A DNA stretch of 64,000 nt. It comes from Pseudomonas svalbardensis (GTDB lineage: Bacteria; Pseudomonadota; Gammaproteobacteria; Pseudomonadales; Pseudomonadaceae). Shown piece after piece: positions 24,291 to 33,625 of the stretch. A program made the position numbers and the translations under genes. The stretch is from contig NZ_CP125619.1 of the NCBI RefSeq assembly GCF_030053115.1, positions 1,551,001 to 1,615,000 of the forward strand, written 5' to 3'. The stretch's first letter is position 1. Each line of letters opens with the position of its first letter. The notes beneath the pieces were generated by a model. That model saw only the letters and a list, made by a program, of their open reading frames with translations. It was not told the DNA's origin and did no database searches.

Positions 24291-25797
24291 CGGCGATAAC
24301 GCGCCGGGCGACCGAACGTTTGCGCCAGATTCGCAGGATCGGCACCAGCAGCATCACGGCGATCAACGCCCAGACACCCATGGTGATCCCGCTGGACCAG
24401 AGAATCTCCAGTGAACCGTTGGAGATCGACAAGGCTCGGCGCAGGTTCTGTTCCATCAAGCCTCCGAGGATGAAGCCCAGCAGAACGGGGGATAACGGAA
24501 AATCCAGCTTACGCAGAATGTAGCCGAAGATGCCGATGCCGATCATCAGGAACAGGTCGAAGGTGGTGGCGTGCACCGCGAAAACGCCGATGGCGGTAAT
24601 GATCGCGATCATCGGCACCAGCGCCCAGTTCGGCACGGCGAGGATGCGGGTGAAGATGCGGATCATTGGAATGTTGAGGATGACCAACATGATGTTGGCG
24701 ACAAACAGCGAAGCGATCAGGCCCCAGACGATGTCCGGTTGCTGTTGAAACAGCAGAGGGCCAGGGGTGATGTTGTACAGCGACAGTGCGCCGATCATCA
24801 CCGCTGTCGTGCCCGAGCCCGGAACACCCAGCGTCAGCATTGGCACCAGAGCGCCGCAGGCTTCAGCGCCGATGGCGGTTTCCGGAGCGGCGAGACCACG
24901 CTTGTCGCCTTGTCCGAATTTTCCGCTTGGGCCCGCGATACGTTTCTCGGTCATGTAAGCCACGGCGCTGGCCAGTGTCGCGCCGGCACCGGGCAGCACG
25001 CCCATGATGAAGCCGAGCACACCGCAACGCATGTTCACCCAGAACACCGACGCGGCCTCCTTAAAGTTGAACATCATCCGGCCGGTGGCTTGGAACGCTT
25101 CCTGGCCACGGTGGGTTTTTTCCAGCAGCAGGAGGATTTCACTGATCGAGAACAGGCCCAGCACCAGCACCACAAACTGAATGCCATCGGTGAGGTGGAT
25201 GTTGTCACCGGTAAAGCGGTAGACACCACTGTTGGCATCAATGCCGACCGTCGACAGGAACAGACCGATCAGCGCCGCAATAAACGTCTTGAGCGGTCGA
25301 TCACCCGCCATGCCGCCGAGGCAGACAATCGCGAACACCATCAGTACGAAATATTCCGCCGGACCGAAGGCAATCGCCCATTTCGCCAGAATCGGTGCGA
25401 ACACCACCATCCCGCAGGTCGCAATGAAAGCGCCGATGAAGGAACTCCACGCCGAAAGCGATAACGCAACCCCGGCCATCCCCTGACGGGCCATCGGGTA
25501 GCCGTCGAGGGTGGTCATCACCGTGGAGGCTTCGCCCGGAATGTTCAGCAGAATCGAACTGATCCGGCCGCCGTACTCGCAACCCAGATAAACCGCGGCC
25601 AGCAGGATCAACGCCGACTCCGGTGGCAGGCCGAGAGCGAAGGCGATCGGGATCAGCAACGCCACGCCGTTGATCGGACCCAGGCCGGGGAGCAGTCCGA
25701 CGACGGTGCCGATCAGCGTGCCGCTGAGTGCGGTCACCAGGTTGTAAGGGGTCAATGCGACGCCGAAGCCGTGACTCAAATAACCAAGCGTATCCAT
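24283..25797 (-). CDS. tctA: Tripartite tricarboxylate transporter, large permease TctA
   Basis: 504-residue inner-membrane protein with about twelve hydrophobic segments, the main channel subunit of a TTT transporter for citrate-like acids. Landmarks are GTLIGTVVGLLPGLGPINGV at the N-terminus, CEYGGRISSILLNIPGEAS, and the repeated MGVLPGAGATLASAVAYMTE with TLGVPGSGTTAVMIGAL. Length is typical. It follows tctB with one base between stop and start region, forming the operon opdH-tctC-tctB-tctA-abrB. Uptake depends on the periplasmic TctC. Confidence 0.94.
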   Translation of the reverse strand: MDTLGYLSHGFGVALTPYNLVTALSGTLIGTVVGLLPGLGPINGVALLIPIAFALGLPPESALILLAAVYLGCEYGGRISSILLNIPGEASTVMTTLDGYPMARQGMAGVALSLSAWSSFIGAFIATCGMVVFAPILAKWAIAFGPAEYFVLMVFAIVCLGGMAGDRPLKTFIAALIGLFLSTVGIDANSGVYRFTGDNIHLTDGIQFVVLVLGLFSISEILLLLEKTHRGQEAFQATGRMMFNFKEAASVFWVNMRCGVLGFIMGVLPGAGATLASAVAYMTEKRIAGPSGKFGQGDKRGLAAPETAIGAEACGALVPMLTLGVPGSGTTAVMIGALSLYNITPGPLLFQQQPDIVWGLIASLFVANIMLVILNIPMIRIFTRILAVPNWALVPMIAIITAIGVFAVHATTFDLFLMIGIGIFGYILRKLDFPLSPVLLGFILGGLMEQNLRRALSISNGSLEILWSSGITMGVWALIAVMLLVPILRIWRKRSVARRVIADV

Positions 25798-25798
25798 A

Positions 25799-26257
25799 TC
25801 AGTTCTCCAGAACGTCGAGCAGGCCCAGAGGCAGTGGCACGTCCATGACTTTGTCGAACAGCAGGTACAGACCGATACTCATCAGGCTGATGATCACCAC
25901 GCTCGGCAACCAGCGTCCGCCGTACAGGCGCGCCATCGGAATGCCAATCAGCATGCTGCTGAGGATGAAACCCAGTGGTTCGAACAGCCCGGCAAAGATC
26001 AGCAACAACAGTACGCAAAGGCCAATCTTGTTCAGGGTTTCGCGATCCATCGGCGGATCTTCATCGGTGTGTTTGATCGGCGAAGGGCGATACACCATGT
26101 AAACCAGCCCCAGCCCCATCAGCCCCAGCATCAACAGGGGGAAGGCCCGTGGTCCGATCGGTTCGTAGGAAAAAGGCGCCTGGTAGGGCCAGGCCATCAG
26201 CACCAGACTGAGACAGGCCAGCAACAGCACCGAAGCAAAAATGCGTTGTAAGAGCAT
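25799..26257 (-). CDS. tctB: Tripartite tricarboxylate transporter, small permease TctB
   Basis: 152-residue protein with four hydrophobic segments (about 4-22, 38-56, 80-98, 108-140), the TctB small membrane subunit. Low sequence conservation is normal for the family, so position between tctC and tctA is part of the evidence. The internal polar loop RPSPIKHTDEDPPMDRET separates the segment pairs. The subunit is needed for transport together with TctA. Confidence 0.88.
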   Translation of the reverse strand: MLLQRIFASVLLLACLSLVLMAWPYQAPFSYEPIGPRAFPLLMLGLMGLGLVYMVYRPSPIKHTDEDPPMDRETLNKIGLCVLLLLIFAGLFEPLGFILSSMLIGIPMARLYGGRWLPSVVIISLMSIGLYLLFDKVMDVPLPLGLLDVLEN

Positions 26258-26316
26258 GGGAAACTCCTGTGCCGCAGCCCTCCAGAACGGGGGCCGCAGC
26301 CGCTAGACAGAGGCGA

Positions 26317-27294
26317 TCACTGAATCAGGCCGAACTCTTTGGCCAGCACTTTGTAGTCCGCAACCTGCTTCTTCACGTAGGTGTCCAGCTCCGGGCCGGT
26401 CATGGCGAACGGGAAGAGCTCACGTTGATCGCGCAGCTTGGCGAACTCTTCAGAAGCCAGCAGCTTGTCGAACGCGTCTTTCCACCAGGCGTAGTCTTCG
26501 TCACTAACCTTTGGCCCGAGGTAGAAGCCGCGAACCACTGGCCAGACAATGTCGTAGCCTTGTTCTTTGGCGGTCGGAATGTCTTTCATTTCCGGCTCGT
26601 CCAGACGCTTCTCGGAGAACACGGCCAGCAGGCGCATGTCACCGCTCTGGATGTGCGGCATGGAGTCGGAGATGTCGGTGCTGCCGACCTGGATGTGGCC
26701 GCCGAGCAGGGCGGTGGCGATTTCACCGCCGCCTTCGAGGGCGACGTAACGCAGGTCGCGCGGGTTGATCCCGGCAGCCTTGGCGATCAGGGCGGTCTGC
26801 ATCCAGTCCTGACTGCCGACGGTGCCGCCGGAGCCGATCACCACTTTGCTCGGATCTTTCTTCAGCGCTTGAACCAGATCGTCCAGGGTCTTGTAAGGCG
26901 AATCGCTTTTCACTGCGATGGCGCCGTAGCTTGTTCCAACCGCCGCCAGCCAGCGCACGGCGTTTTCATCGAAACGACCGAACTTGCCTTGGGCCAGGTT
27001 CAGCAGCGAGCCGCTGGACCACGCCACCAAGGTGCCGGCATCGGCTGGACGCTGAGCGACCACCGCGTTGTACGCCACCGCGCCGACACCGCCGGGCATG
27101 TAGGTCACGCGCATCGGTTTGGTCAGTAGTTTCTGATTCACCAGCGCGCTTTGCGCCAGTTTGCAGGTCAGGTCGAAACCGCCACCTGGCGAGGCCGGGG
27201 CGATGCATTCCGGACGTTTGGGTTCAGCGAGCAATTGGCCGGCGAACAGCAGGGCGCTGGCGGTGAGAGCGACTTTACGCATTGATAAGTTCAT
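26317..27294 (-). CDS. tctC: Tricarboxylate-binding periplasmic protein TctC
   Basis: 325-residue solute-binding protein with a signal peptide (cleavage near AGQLLAEPK, about residue 23). It has the TctC/Bug fold motifs CIAPASPGGGFDLTCKLAQSAL, in which SPGGGFD contacts the substrate carboxylates, and GSGGTVGSQDWMQTAL, the second binding loop. Tricarboxylates such as citrate or cis-aconitate are expected ligands by synteny with the P. aeruginosa opdH locus. It is 39 bases downstream of the porin gene. Confidence 0.93.
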   Translation of the reverse strand: MNLSMRKVALTASALLFAGQLLAEPKRPECIAPASPGGGFDLTCKLAQSALVNQKLLTKPMRVTYMPGGVGAVAYNAVVAQRPADAGTLVAWSSGSLLNLAQGKFGRFDENAVRWLAAVGTSYGAIAVKSDSPYKTLDDLVQALKKDPSKVVIGSGGTVGSQDWMQTALIAKAAGINPRDLRYVALEGGGEIATALLGGHIQVGSTDISDSMPHIQSGDMRLLAVFSEKRLDEPEMKDIPTAKEQGYDIVWPVVRGFYLGPKVSDEDYAWWKDAFDKLLASEEFAKLRDQRELFPFAMTGPELDTYVKKQVADYKVLAKEFGLIQ

Positions 27295-27333
27295 TCAAGT
27301 CTCCTTGGGAGTTGTTGTTATAGGTGTACTGAA

Positions 27334-28617
27334 TTACCAAAGGGCAACGCTATAGCTCACCAGCAGACGCACTTCATCGGCATCGCGAGCGGAATAGTTG
27401 GAGCGGTAAGTGGCATTACGCAGGCGCACGGCGACATCCTTGAGCGCGCCGCTTTGTACGACGTATTTGATTTCGGTGTTGCGTTCCCACTCTTTGCCTT
27501 CGTCACCGTTCTTGAGCTTGATGTTGTCGCCGCTCAGGTAACGGCTCATGAAGCTCAGGCCCGGAATGCCGAGTTTGGCGAAGTCATAGTCGTAACGTGC
27601 TTGCCAGGAACGTTCTTCGGCACCGGCAAAGTCGTTGATCTGAACGAAGTTGACCAGGTACGGGTCACTGCCATCGACATAAGGGAATGCGCTGTCGCCG
27701 GACATGTGCTGATAGCCGGCGCTGAATTTATGCCCGCTCAAGGCGTAGCTCACCAAGCCGTTGAGGGATTTGTTGTCGATATTGCCGCCACGAGCCGCAC
27801 CCTGGTCATCACTGATGGCCAGGCGCAGATCGGTGCCGAAAGTGCCGGGGCCGAACGGTTGCGAAGCGACAACACCGAGGAAGTGCTGGTTGTAGACTTC
27901 ATCAAGGTGCGCGAAGTGGTAGCTGCCGGTGATTTTGTCGGTGAACTTGTAGTCCACGCCGCCAAAGTCGAAATGCTTGCCGGCTGCGGTACCAGCAAAG
28001 CGGCTGTTCTTGTTGTTGAGGGCGATGTCTTCGAAGTCGGTGCTGTCGCGGTCCTTGGCTTTCTCCAGGCGCCCGCCGGTGAAGGTCAGGTTCTTGATCT
28101 CTTTGGAGGTCAGCAGGCCGCCTTCGAAGGTCTGCGGCAGGATGCGCCCGTCGTTGGGCTTGAGGATCGGCAGTTCCGGAATCAGGCTGCCGATTTTAAG
28201 TTCCGTGGCGGAGATTTTCACTTTGCCGGTCAAGCCAAGCTTGGAGTACTCATCGGCCGCGCGGCCGTCGTCATGGGTTGGCAGCAGGCCGGTGCCGGTG
28301 CGGTCGGGACTCGAATCGAGTTTGACCCCCAGCATGCCCAGCGCATCGACACCGAACCCCACGGTGCCGTCGGTGTAACCCGATTGCAGGTTGAGCATGA
28401 ACCCCTGAGCCCATTCGTCCCGCTTGGATTGCTGGGCGCTGGTACCGTCGCGAAAGTCGCGGTTGAAATACATGTTGCGGGTTTCGAAGGTTGCCGTACT
28501 GTCTTCGAAGAAGGCAGCCTGACTCAACGGCGAAAAGCCGGCGAGGGCGGCGGCACTGGCAAGGGCGGTGTGGCTGAGGCGGGAAAAGCGAGCAGGCGGG
28601 CAAGCCTGTAGCTGCAT
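27334..28617 (-). CDS. opdH: OprD family outer-membrane porin, OpdH-like
   Basis: About 427 residues. A signal peptide (ASAAALAGFSPLSQAAFF) leads to a beta-barrel ending in a terminal aromatic, LLVSYSVALW, as needed for outer-membrane insertion. OprD motifs include FFEDSTATFETRNMYFNRDF and the region RSWQARYDYDFAKLGIPGL. Its location directly before tctCBA and opposite tctDE matches P. aeruginosa OpdH, a tricarboxylate (cis-aconitate) porin. The start is uncertain between 28626 and 28617. It is probably induced by TctDE. Confidence 0.88.
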   Translation of the reverse strand: MQLQACPPARFSRLSHTALASAAALAGFSPLSQAAFFEDSTATFETRNMYFNRDFRDGTSAQQSKRDEWAQGFMLNLQSGYTDGTVGFGVDALGMLGVKLDSSPDRTGTGLLPTHDDGRAADEYSKLGLTGKVKISATELKIGSLIPELPILKPNDGRILPQTFEGGLLTSKEIKNLTFTGGRLEKAKDRDSTDFEDIALNNKNSRFAGTAAGKHFDFGGVDYKFTDKITGSYHFAHLDEVYNQHFLGVVASQPFGPGTFGTDLRLAISDDQGAARGGNIDNKSLNGLVSYALSGHKFSAGYQHMSGDSAFPYVDGSDPYLVNFVQINDFAGAEERSWQARYDYDFAKLGIPGLSFMSRYLSGDNIKLKNGDEGKEWERNTEIKYVVQSGALKDVAVRLRNATYRSNYSARDADEVRLLVSYSVALW

Positions 28618-28657
28618 GGACAGCATCTTGAAGTACTCCGTTTATTGTTCTTATTGG

Positions 28658-28682
28658 CGAAAACGCTTCGAGGCGTTTTTCG
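28658..28682. promoter_or_regulatory. Hairpin in the leader between opdH and tctD
   Basis: Inverted repeat CGAAAACGC / GCGTTTTTCG around a TTCGAG loop, 32 bases upstream of the opdH start. It could shape the opdH leader or be part of a CRC/TctD-controlled region. It lies in the 243-base divergent promoter interval. Confidence 0.35.
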
Positions 28683-28860
28683 TACGCTATGTGCGGTAGC
28701 GACGGGCAGTCGAAACTGTCCGTGGCTGGACTCTAACCGGCCAACCTTTCGCTAACCTTTCAGAAGACTTTCACGGTTTTCGGGCTTCACAGCGGCGGTT
28801 GCGGCTGTAAACTCCGCGCCAAAGAATGGCGTCGACCATCCCTGAATGAGGTAAAGATCC

Positions 28861-29532
28861 ATGCGTGTTCTGCTCGTCGAAGACCATCTGCAGCTCGCCG
28901 AAAGTGTCGCCCAGGCGCTCAAGAGCACCGGGCTGACCGTGGATGTGCTGCACGACGGTGTGGCGGCGGACCTGGCGTTGAGCAGCGAGGAATACGCCAT
29001 GGCGATCCTCGACGTCGGCCTGCCGCGCATGGATGGCTTCGAAGTGCTGGCGCGCCTGCGGGCGCGGGGCAAGAACCTGCCGGTGTTGATGTTGACCGCT
29101 CGCAGCGACGTCAAGGATCGGGTCCACGGCCTGAACCTCGGCGCTGACGATTACCTGGCCAAACCTTTCGAACTGACCGAACTCGAAGCCCGGGTCAAAG
29201 CCTTGCTGCGCCGCAGTGTGCTCGGTGGTGAGCGCCAGCAGCGCTGCGGTGTGCTGACCTATGACCTGGACACTCGGCGCTTCACCCTCGGTGAAGAGTT
29301 GCTGACCCTGACCTCCCGCGAGCAGGCAGTGCTCGAAGCCCTGATCGCCCGACCTGGCCGGGTGATGAGCAAGGAACAACTGGCCTCGCAAGTATTCGGA
29401 CTGGACGAAGAGGCCAGCCCCGACGCCATCGAGATCTATGTCCATCGCCTGCGCAAAAAGCTAGACGGCCAACCGGTCGTCATCGTGACCTTCCGCGGTC
29501 TCGGCTACTTGCTGGAAAGCCGCGATGCATAA
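28861..29532 (+). CDS. tctD: Response regulator TctD
   Basis: 223-residue OmpR-type regulator. The receiver domain has the acidic pair E7-D8, the phosphorylation site D51 (AILDVGLPRMDG) and the KPF signature lysine (YLAKPFELTELEAR). The C-terminal winged helix contains SREQAVLEALIARPGRVMSKEQL and YVHRLRKKL. Divergent orientation to the opdH-tctCBA operon and synteny with PA0756-like genes indicate activation of tricarboxylate uptake. It overlaps tctE by eight bases. Confidence 0.94.
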   Translation: MRVLLVEDHLQLAESVAQALKSTGLTVDVLHDGVAADLALSSEEYAMAILDVGLPRMDGFEVLARLRARGKNLPVLMLTARSDVKDRVHGLNLGADDYLAKPFELTELEARVKALLRRSVLGGERQQRCGVLTYDLDTRRFTLGEELLTLTSREQAVLEALIARPGRVMSKEQLASQVFGLDEEASPDAIEIYVHRLRKKLDGQPVVIVTFRGLGYLLESRDA

Positions 29533-30913
29533 GCCCAGCAGCCTGCGCTGGCGGTTGCTGTGGAATCTGGCGCTGTTGCTGGTGGTGTTGATGTTGGCCA
29601 GTGGTTTGAGCGCTTACTGGAACGGTCGCGAAGCTGCCGACACCGCCTATGACCGGACCTTGCTGGCCTCTGCGAGGACCATCGCTGCGGGCGTCTCCCA
29701 GCGCGACGGCACGCTGAGCGCCGACGTGCCGTACGTTGCCCTCGACACCTTCGCCTACGACAGCGCAGGACGGATTTTTTACTTGGTCAACGACATCAAT
29801 CAGAAGCTGATCTCCGGTTACGAAAACCTTCCGCCACCGCCGCCGGGAACGCCGCGCACCGATGACTATCCGGCACTGGCGCGTTTCTATAACGCCAATT
29901 ACCAGGGGCAGAACGTGCGCGTGGTGAGCCTGCTCAAACCCGTGAGCGAGCCGAACATGAACGGCATGGCGGAAATCCGCGTGGCGGAAACCGATGAGGC
30001 GCGGGTCAGCATGGCCCGCAGCCTGGCGGCGGACACGTTGCTGCGTCTGGGCATGCTGGCGGTGGGTGCGTTGTTGTTGGTGTGGTTTGCGGTCAGCGCC
30101 GCGTTGCGTCCGCTGGAACGCTTGCGCACCGCGGTGGAAGAGCGTCAGTCGGACGATCTGCGGCCATTGCCGTTGGTGGAAGTGCAGCACGAATTGTGGC
30201 CACTGGTGCGGGCGCTCAATCACTTCACCGAGCGCCTGCGCGGGCAGTTCGAGCGTCAGGCGCAGTTCATCGCCGATGCCGCCCATGAGCTGCGTACTCC
30301 CCTGGCGGCGCTCAAGGCACGACTGGAACTGGGTTTGCGCTCGACCGAACCTGAAACCTGGCGCAATACGTTGGAAATCGCCGCCCAAGGCACGGATCGT
30401 CTGACCCACCTTGCCAATCAATTGCTCTCGCTGGCACGGGTCGAAAATGGTGCACGGGCCATCGCCGAGGGCGGGGCGCAGTTGCTTGACCTCAGTCAGC
30501 TGGCTCGTGAACTCGGCATGGCCATGGCGCCGCTGGCCCACGCACGCGGTGTGGCGCTGGCGCTGGAAGCGGACGAACCGGTGTGGTTGCGCGGCGAGCC
30601 AACGCTGTTGAACGAACTGTTGAGCAATCTGGTGGATAACGCTCTGGCCCATACGCCGTCGGGTGGCAACGTCATTCTTCGGGTCACGGCACCGGCGGTG
30701 TTGGAGGTCGAGGACGACGGCCCGGGCATTCCTCTTGAAGAGCGCGATCGGGTGTTCGAGCGCTTTTACCGGCGTAACCAGCAGGTGGCCGGTTCGGGGT
30801 TGGGGCTGGCGATTGTTGGCGAGATCTGCCGCGCGCACCTGGCTCAAATCAGCCTGCACGATGGAGAGCAGGCCGGGTTGAAGGTGCGGGTGAGTTTTAT
30901 TGCGGGAGAGTGA
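29525..30913 (+). CDS. tctE: Sensor histidine kinase TctE
   Basis: 462-residue membrane kinase. TM1 lies at about residues 12-32, followed by a periplasmic sensor of about 125 residues, TM2 near 170-190, and a HAMP-like linker. The H-box is FIADAAHELRTPLAAL, the N-box is NLVDNALAHTPSGG and the G-boxes are DDGPGIP and GSGLGLAIVGEI. It presumably senses external tricarboxylates and phosphorylates TctD. The frame starts inside the end of tctD, indicating translational coupling. Confidence 0.94.
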   Translation: MHKPSSLRWRLLWNLALLLVVLMLASGLSAYWNGREAADTAYDRTLLASARTIAAGVSQRDGTLSADVPYVALDTFAYDSAGRIFYLVNDINQKLISGYENLPPPPPGTPRTDDYPALARFYNANYQGQNVRVVSLLKPVSEPNMNGMAEIRVAETDEARVSMARSLAADTLLRLGMLAVGALLLVWFAVSAALRPLERLRTAVEERQSDDLRPLPLVEVQHELWPLVRALNHFTERLRGQFERQAQFIADAAHELRTPLAALKARLELGLRSTEPETWRNTLEIAAQGTDRLTHLANQLLSLARVENGARAIAEGGAQLLDLSQLARELGMAMAPLAHARGVALALEADEPVWLRGEPTLLNELLSNLVDNALAHTPSGGNVILRVTAPAVLEVEDDGPGIPLEERDRVFERFYRRNQQVAGSGLGLAIVGEICRAHLAQISLHDGEQAGLKVRVSFIAGE

Positions 30914-30928
30914 TGGTGTTTGTTATGG

Positions 30929-30970
30929 CCCCATCGTGAGCTTGCTCCGGGCGGCGTTCCGACGATGGGT
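30929..30970. repeat. REP-like hairpin between convergent genes
   Basis: CCCATCG and CGATGGG pair across a loop carrying GTGAGCTTGCTCC, a Pseudomonas REP-type core. It stands between tctE (plus) and the HDOD gene (minus) and may terminate both. Confidence 0.5.
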
Positions 30971-30987
30971 GCGACACGGTCTCTCGA

Positions 30988-31809
30988 CTAATAGAACATC
31001 GACCGCGACTCTTCCAGATCGCGGCACATCGCCTCGTTCTCCGGATCAATCCCCAGCTTTTTGAATGCCGGCACGCTGAATGCGTCGATGCGCGCGAGGG
31101 GATGGTCGGTGTCCTTGTGGCAATACAGGCTGGCCACCTGCACCAGATCGACATAGTCGACCCGCTCGGACTGTCGATTGAAGTCCAGATAAAGCCCCGG
31201 CACCTGTACCAGCATCTCCGGAAAGTCCCAGACCCTGAGCAGTTTGTCGCCGAGCAGTGGATGAATGTGATCGATCACATGGTTGAGGCTGACCGGGTCA
31301 GCCAGCAGTTCATAGTGATCTTCGGCGTAGGTCAGGATCGGCAACACACCGATCTGATGCACCAGTCCGCCAAGGGCTGCCTGGTCGGGCTTGAGTTGCG
31401 TGTATCTACGGCACAATGCATAGCTGATCCCGGCGATTTCCAGGCTTTTGCGCCAGACATCGCGCATTTTCTGTTCTACCACCTCGGAGCGGGCATGGAA
31501 AATCTGTTCCATGACCAGACCGATGGCCAGGTTGCTGCTGTAATTGATGCCCAATCGAGTGATTGCCGTGTGCAGGTCAGTGACTTCCTGGGTCGCGCGC
31601 AACAGCGGGCTATTGACCACTTTGATCAGCCGCGCCGACAGCGCGGTATCGCGGCCGATCACTTTGCTCAGGGTGCTGACACTGATTTCCGGGTCTTCAG
31701 CGGCCTTGCGAATCTGCAGGGCCACTTCCGGTAACGTTGGCAGAACCAGGTCATCGTTATCGATGGCCTCAACCAAATCCTGTTGGACCTTTTCCGCCAG
31801 CTCGCTCAT
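30988..31809 (-). CDS. HDOD domain protein
   Basis: 273-residue cytoplasmic protein consisting mainly of an HDOD domain, a degenerate metal-dependent phosphohydrolase fold used in signalling. Landmarks are LPTLPEVALQIRKAAEDPEISV at the N-terminus and LGGLVHQIGVLPIL in the middle, where the HD-domain histidine remains but the full HD pair is altered. Members affect motility, biofilm or sRNA regulation; the role here cannot be read. It lies just downstream of the ygfZ gene on the same strand. Confidence 0.85.
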   Translation of the reverse strand: MSELAEKVQQDLVEAIDNDDLVLPTLPEVALQIRKAAEDPEISVSTLSKVIGRDTALSARLIKVVNSPLLRATQEVTDLHTAITRLGINYSSNLAIGLVMEQIFHARSEVVEQKMRDVWRKSLEIAGISYALCRRYTQLKPDQAALGGLVHQIGVLPILTYAEDHYELLADPVSLNHVIDHIHPLLGDKLLRVWDFPEMLVQVPGLYLDFNRQSERVDYVDLVQVASLYCHKDTDHPLARIDAFSVPAFKKLGIDPENEAMCRDLEESRSMFY

Positions 31810-31843
31810 TTCGTTTCTCTAGGTATTGCGACAAATGCTGCTG

Positions 31844-32785
31844 TTAACGCTGGATTTCGCGATCGCGATCCAGTTGGTAAGGCAGGTCAAGCAGGTGCAG
31901 GGCTGGCCCTTCGAGCGCGCCCAGATGGATATCACCCCCTTCTGCTGCTTCGGCTTGCAGCACGGCCAGGAGTTCAATGTTTTGCCCGGCGTTGGCGGCC
32001 AGCACCACTTCGCCGATAGAGCTGCCGTGGGTAGGGGAGAACAATTGTGTGCCAGATTCAGGCAATTCGCTGGCATCCAGTTTCAGGCGATACAAGCGGC
32101 GCTTGAGTTTGCCCAGGTACTGCATGCGCGCGACGATTTCCTGGCCGGTGTAGCAACCTTTCTTGAAGCTCACGCCACCCACGGCTTGCAGATTGAGCAT
32201 CTGCGGGATGAACAACTCGCGAGTGCTCGACATGACCTGACCGATCCCTGCGCGGATCTGGCCCAACAGCCATTGATTCAGATCGCCTTCGGCCAATACG
32301 GCGGACAGCTTGCCCTTGATAAGCTCGGCCTGGTCGGCGGCGACCCAGAGTTCGGCGCGGTCCGGCGAGACGCGAATGGCGATCAAACCGTCATTGCGCG
32401 CGACGCTGTCGGTGTCGGCCGGCAGCTCAAGACCGAGGCTGAAGAGTGCCGCATCGCCATGGTCGATGCCGAAGCGGACCCAGGCGGCGCTTTCGTCGGT
32501 CAGTTTGGATTTGGAAAACACCGCGTACTTTTTCAGGTCCGCCAGTTGCGGTTCCAGCAATTCGGTGGACATGGCCATCAGAACGCCGTCGCCTTCCAGC
32601 AGGATGCGGAAACTCGACTGCATCCGGCCTTTCTGCGTGCAGCGGGCGCCGAGGCTGGCCTGGGTGTCACTCAGGTAATTGAGGTTGCAGGTCAATTGGC
32701 CTTGCAGGAATTTGCCGGCATCCGCGCCGCGTACTGCGAGAACGCCTTCGTGAGACAGGGTGCAGAAAAAAGCAGAATCGGCCAT
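31844..32785 (-). CDS. ygfZ: Folate-binding protein YgfZ (Fe-S cluster maintenance)
   Basis: 313-residue GcvT-related protein. The diagnostic motif is KKGCYTGQEIVARMQYLGK (about residue 218 onward), with the conserved cysteine of YgfZ. The protein uses tetrahydrofolate to help assemble or repair certain iron-sulfur enzymes. N-terminal FFCTLSHEGVLAVRGADAGKF matches the family. It is divergent from sdhE, whose product also matures succinate dehydrogenase, and the pairing ygfZ-sdhE-ygfX is conserved in gamma-proteobacteria. Confidence 0.92.
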   Translation of the reverse strand: MADSAFFCTLSHEGVLAVRGADAGKFLQGQLTCNLNYLSDTQASLGARCTQKGRMQSSFRILLEGDGVLMAMSTELLEPQLADLKKYAVFSKSKLTDESAAWVRFGIDHGDAALFSLGLELPADTDSVARNDGLIAIRVSPDRAELWVAADQAELIKGKLSAVLAEGDLNQWLLGQIRAGIGQVMSSTRELFIPQMLNLQAVGGVSFKKGCYTGQEIVARMQYLGKLKRRLYRLKLDASELPESGTQLFSPTHGSSIGEVVLAANAGQNIELLAVLQAEAAEGGDIHLGALEGPALHLLDLPYQLDRDREIQR

Positions 32786-32906
32786 GGGTCATCGCAGGGT
32801 AAAGAGTCTGGGGGACATCATAAGGGGGCGCTCTTGAAATGGGTAGTTCACAAAAGATCGTTGGTGCCCGACCAAAGCCGAGTGCCCGACTCTGACTGGG
32901 AATGTA

Positions 32907-32912
32907 TACTTG
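32907..32912 (+). promoter_or_regulatory. Probable promoter -10 of sdhE
   Basis: TATACT preceded by an extended-type TG, 23 bases before the sdhE start, gives a very short leader. Two direct copies of GTGCCCGAC lie just upstream at about 32863-32889 and may be an operator. Motif-based only. Confidence 0.4.
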
Positions 32913-32934
32913 CCGCCTATTTGAGGAGCGCTCC

Positions 32935-33189
32935 ATGGTCGAAGATGTTGAACTGAATCGCCTCTACTGGCACAGCCGCCGCGGCATGCTTGAGCTTGAC
33001 GTGTTGCTGGTGCCGTTCGTGAAAGAGGTCTATCCGCACCTCAATGATGTCGACCGCGATTGCTACCGCAAGCTGCTCGAATGCGAAGATCAGGACATGT
33101 TCGGCTGGTTCATGGAACGCGCCGAATCGGAAGATCCGGAGCTTCAACGCATGGTTCGCATGATCCTGGATCGTGTCCAGCCCAAGTAA
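32935..33189 (+). CDS. sdhE: Succinate dehydrogenase assembly factor SdhE
   Basis: 84-residue protein (formerly YgfY) that promotes covalent attachment of FAD to succinate dehydrogenase. The family motif [14 protein letters not shown] contains the RGxxE core, and [18 protein letters not shown] follows. The ATG at 32935 follows GGAG at eight bases; the longer form from 32902 includes the promoter -10 and is rejected. It overlaps ygfX by 17 bases. Confidence 0.93.
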   Translation: MVEDVELNRLYWHSRRGMLELDVLLVPFVKEVYPHLNDVDRDCYRKLLECEDQDMFGWFMERAESEDPELQRMVRMILDRVQPK

Positions 33190-33625
33190 TGCGTTCGAAT
33201 GCCGCTGGCATGCCTCACGGCAATTGCTGGCGGCGTATCTTCTGGCCCAGCTGTTCGCGCTGGGCTCGCTGTTCCTTCTGTCTATACCGGTCTGGGCCAG
33301 TCTGCTCGGCGTTGTGCTGTGCGTGGTTCACGGCTGTTGGGCGTTGCCGAGGCATATTCTGCTGACGCATCCTGAGGCATTTCGCGGCTTGCGTCGCGAT
33401 GCCGATGGCTGGCAGTTGTGGAATCAGGCAGCAGCTTGGCAGCCAGTGCAGTTGCGACCGGACAGCTTGGCATTGCCATTGATTGTGGTGCTGCGTTTTC
33501 GACTGCGAGACGAGCGGCGGGTCAGATCAATCTGCGTTCCCCGCGACTCGCAGGCGGCGGATCTGCACCGGCGCCTGCGGGTTCGGCTCACGTTCAGTCG
33601 ACGTAGGTGGGCGGCACCAGAATAG
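33173..33625 (+). CDS. ygfX: YgfX-like membrane protein
   Basis: 150-residue protein with two close hydrophobic segments near residues 20-40 and 42-58 and a basic C-terminal half. Position directly after sdhE and the start [17 protein letters not shown] fit the YgfX family, which in E. coli is the membrane partner of SdhE (CptA) with a proposed toxin-like effect on cell division. It overlaps sdhE by 17 bases at the start and the end of nadB (minus) by 32 bases. Confidence 0.8.
   Translation: MSSPSNAFECRWHASRQLLAAYLLAQLFALGSLFLLSIPVWASLLGVVLCVVHGCWALPRHILLTHPEAFRGLRRDADGWQLWNQAAAWQPVQLRPDSLALPLIVVLRFRLRDERRVRSICVPRDSQAADLHRRLRVRLTFSRRRWAAPE

Noticed and set aside
26269..27129. Plus-strand 286-codon frame opposite tctC
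   Set aside because: Antisense shadow of a well-recognised TctC; no family sequence and no ribosome site.
27454..28611. Plus-strand 385-codon frame opposite opdH
   Set aside because: Antisense of an OprD-family porin; valine/glycine-rich noise.
29480..30859. Minus-strand 459-codon frame opposite tctE
   Set aside because: His/Arg/Gln-rich antisense of a complete histidine kinase.
31826..32956. Plus-strand 376-codon frame opposite ygfZ
   Set aside because: Antisense shadow that also crosses the sdhE promoter.
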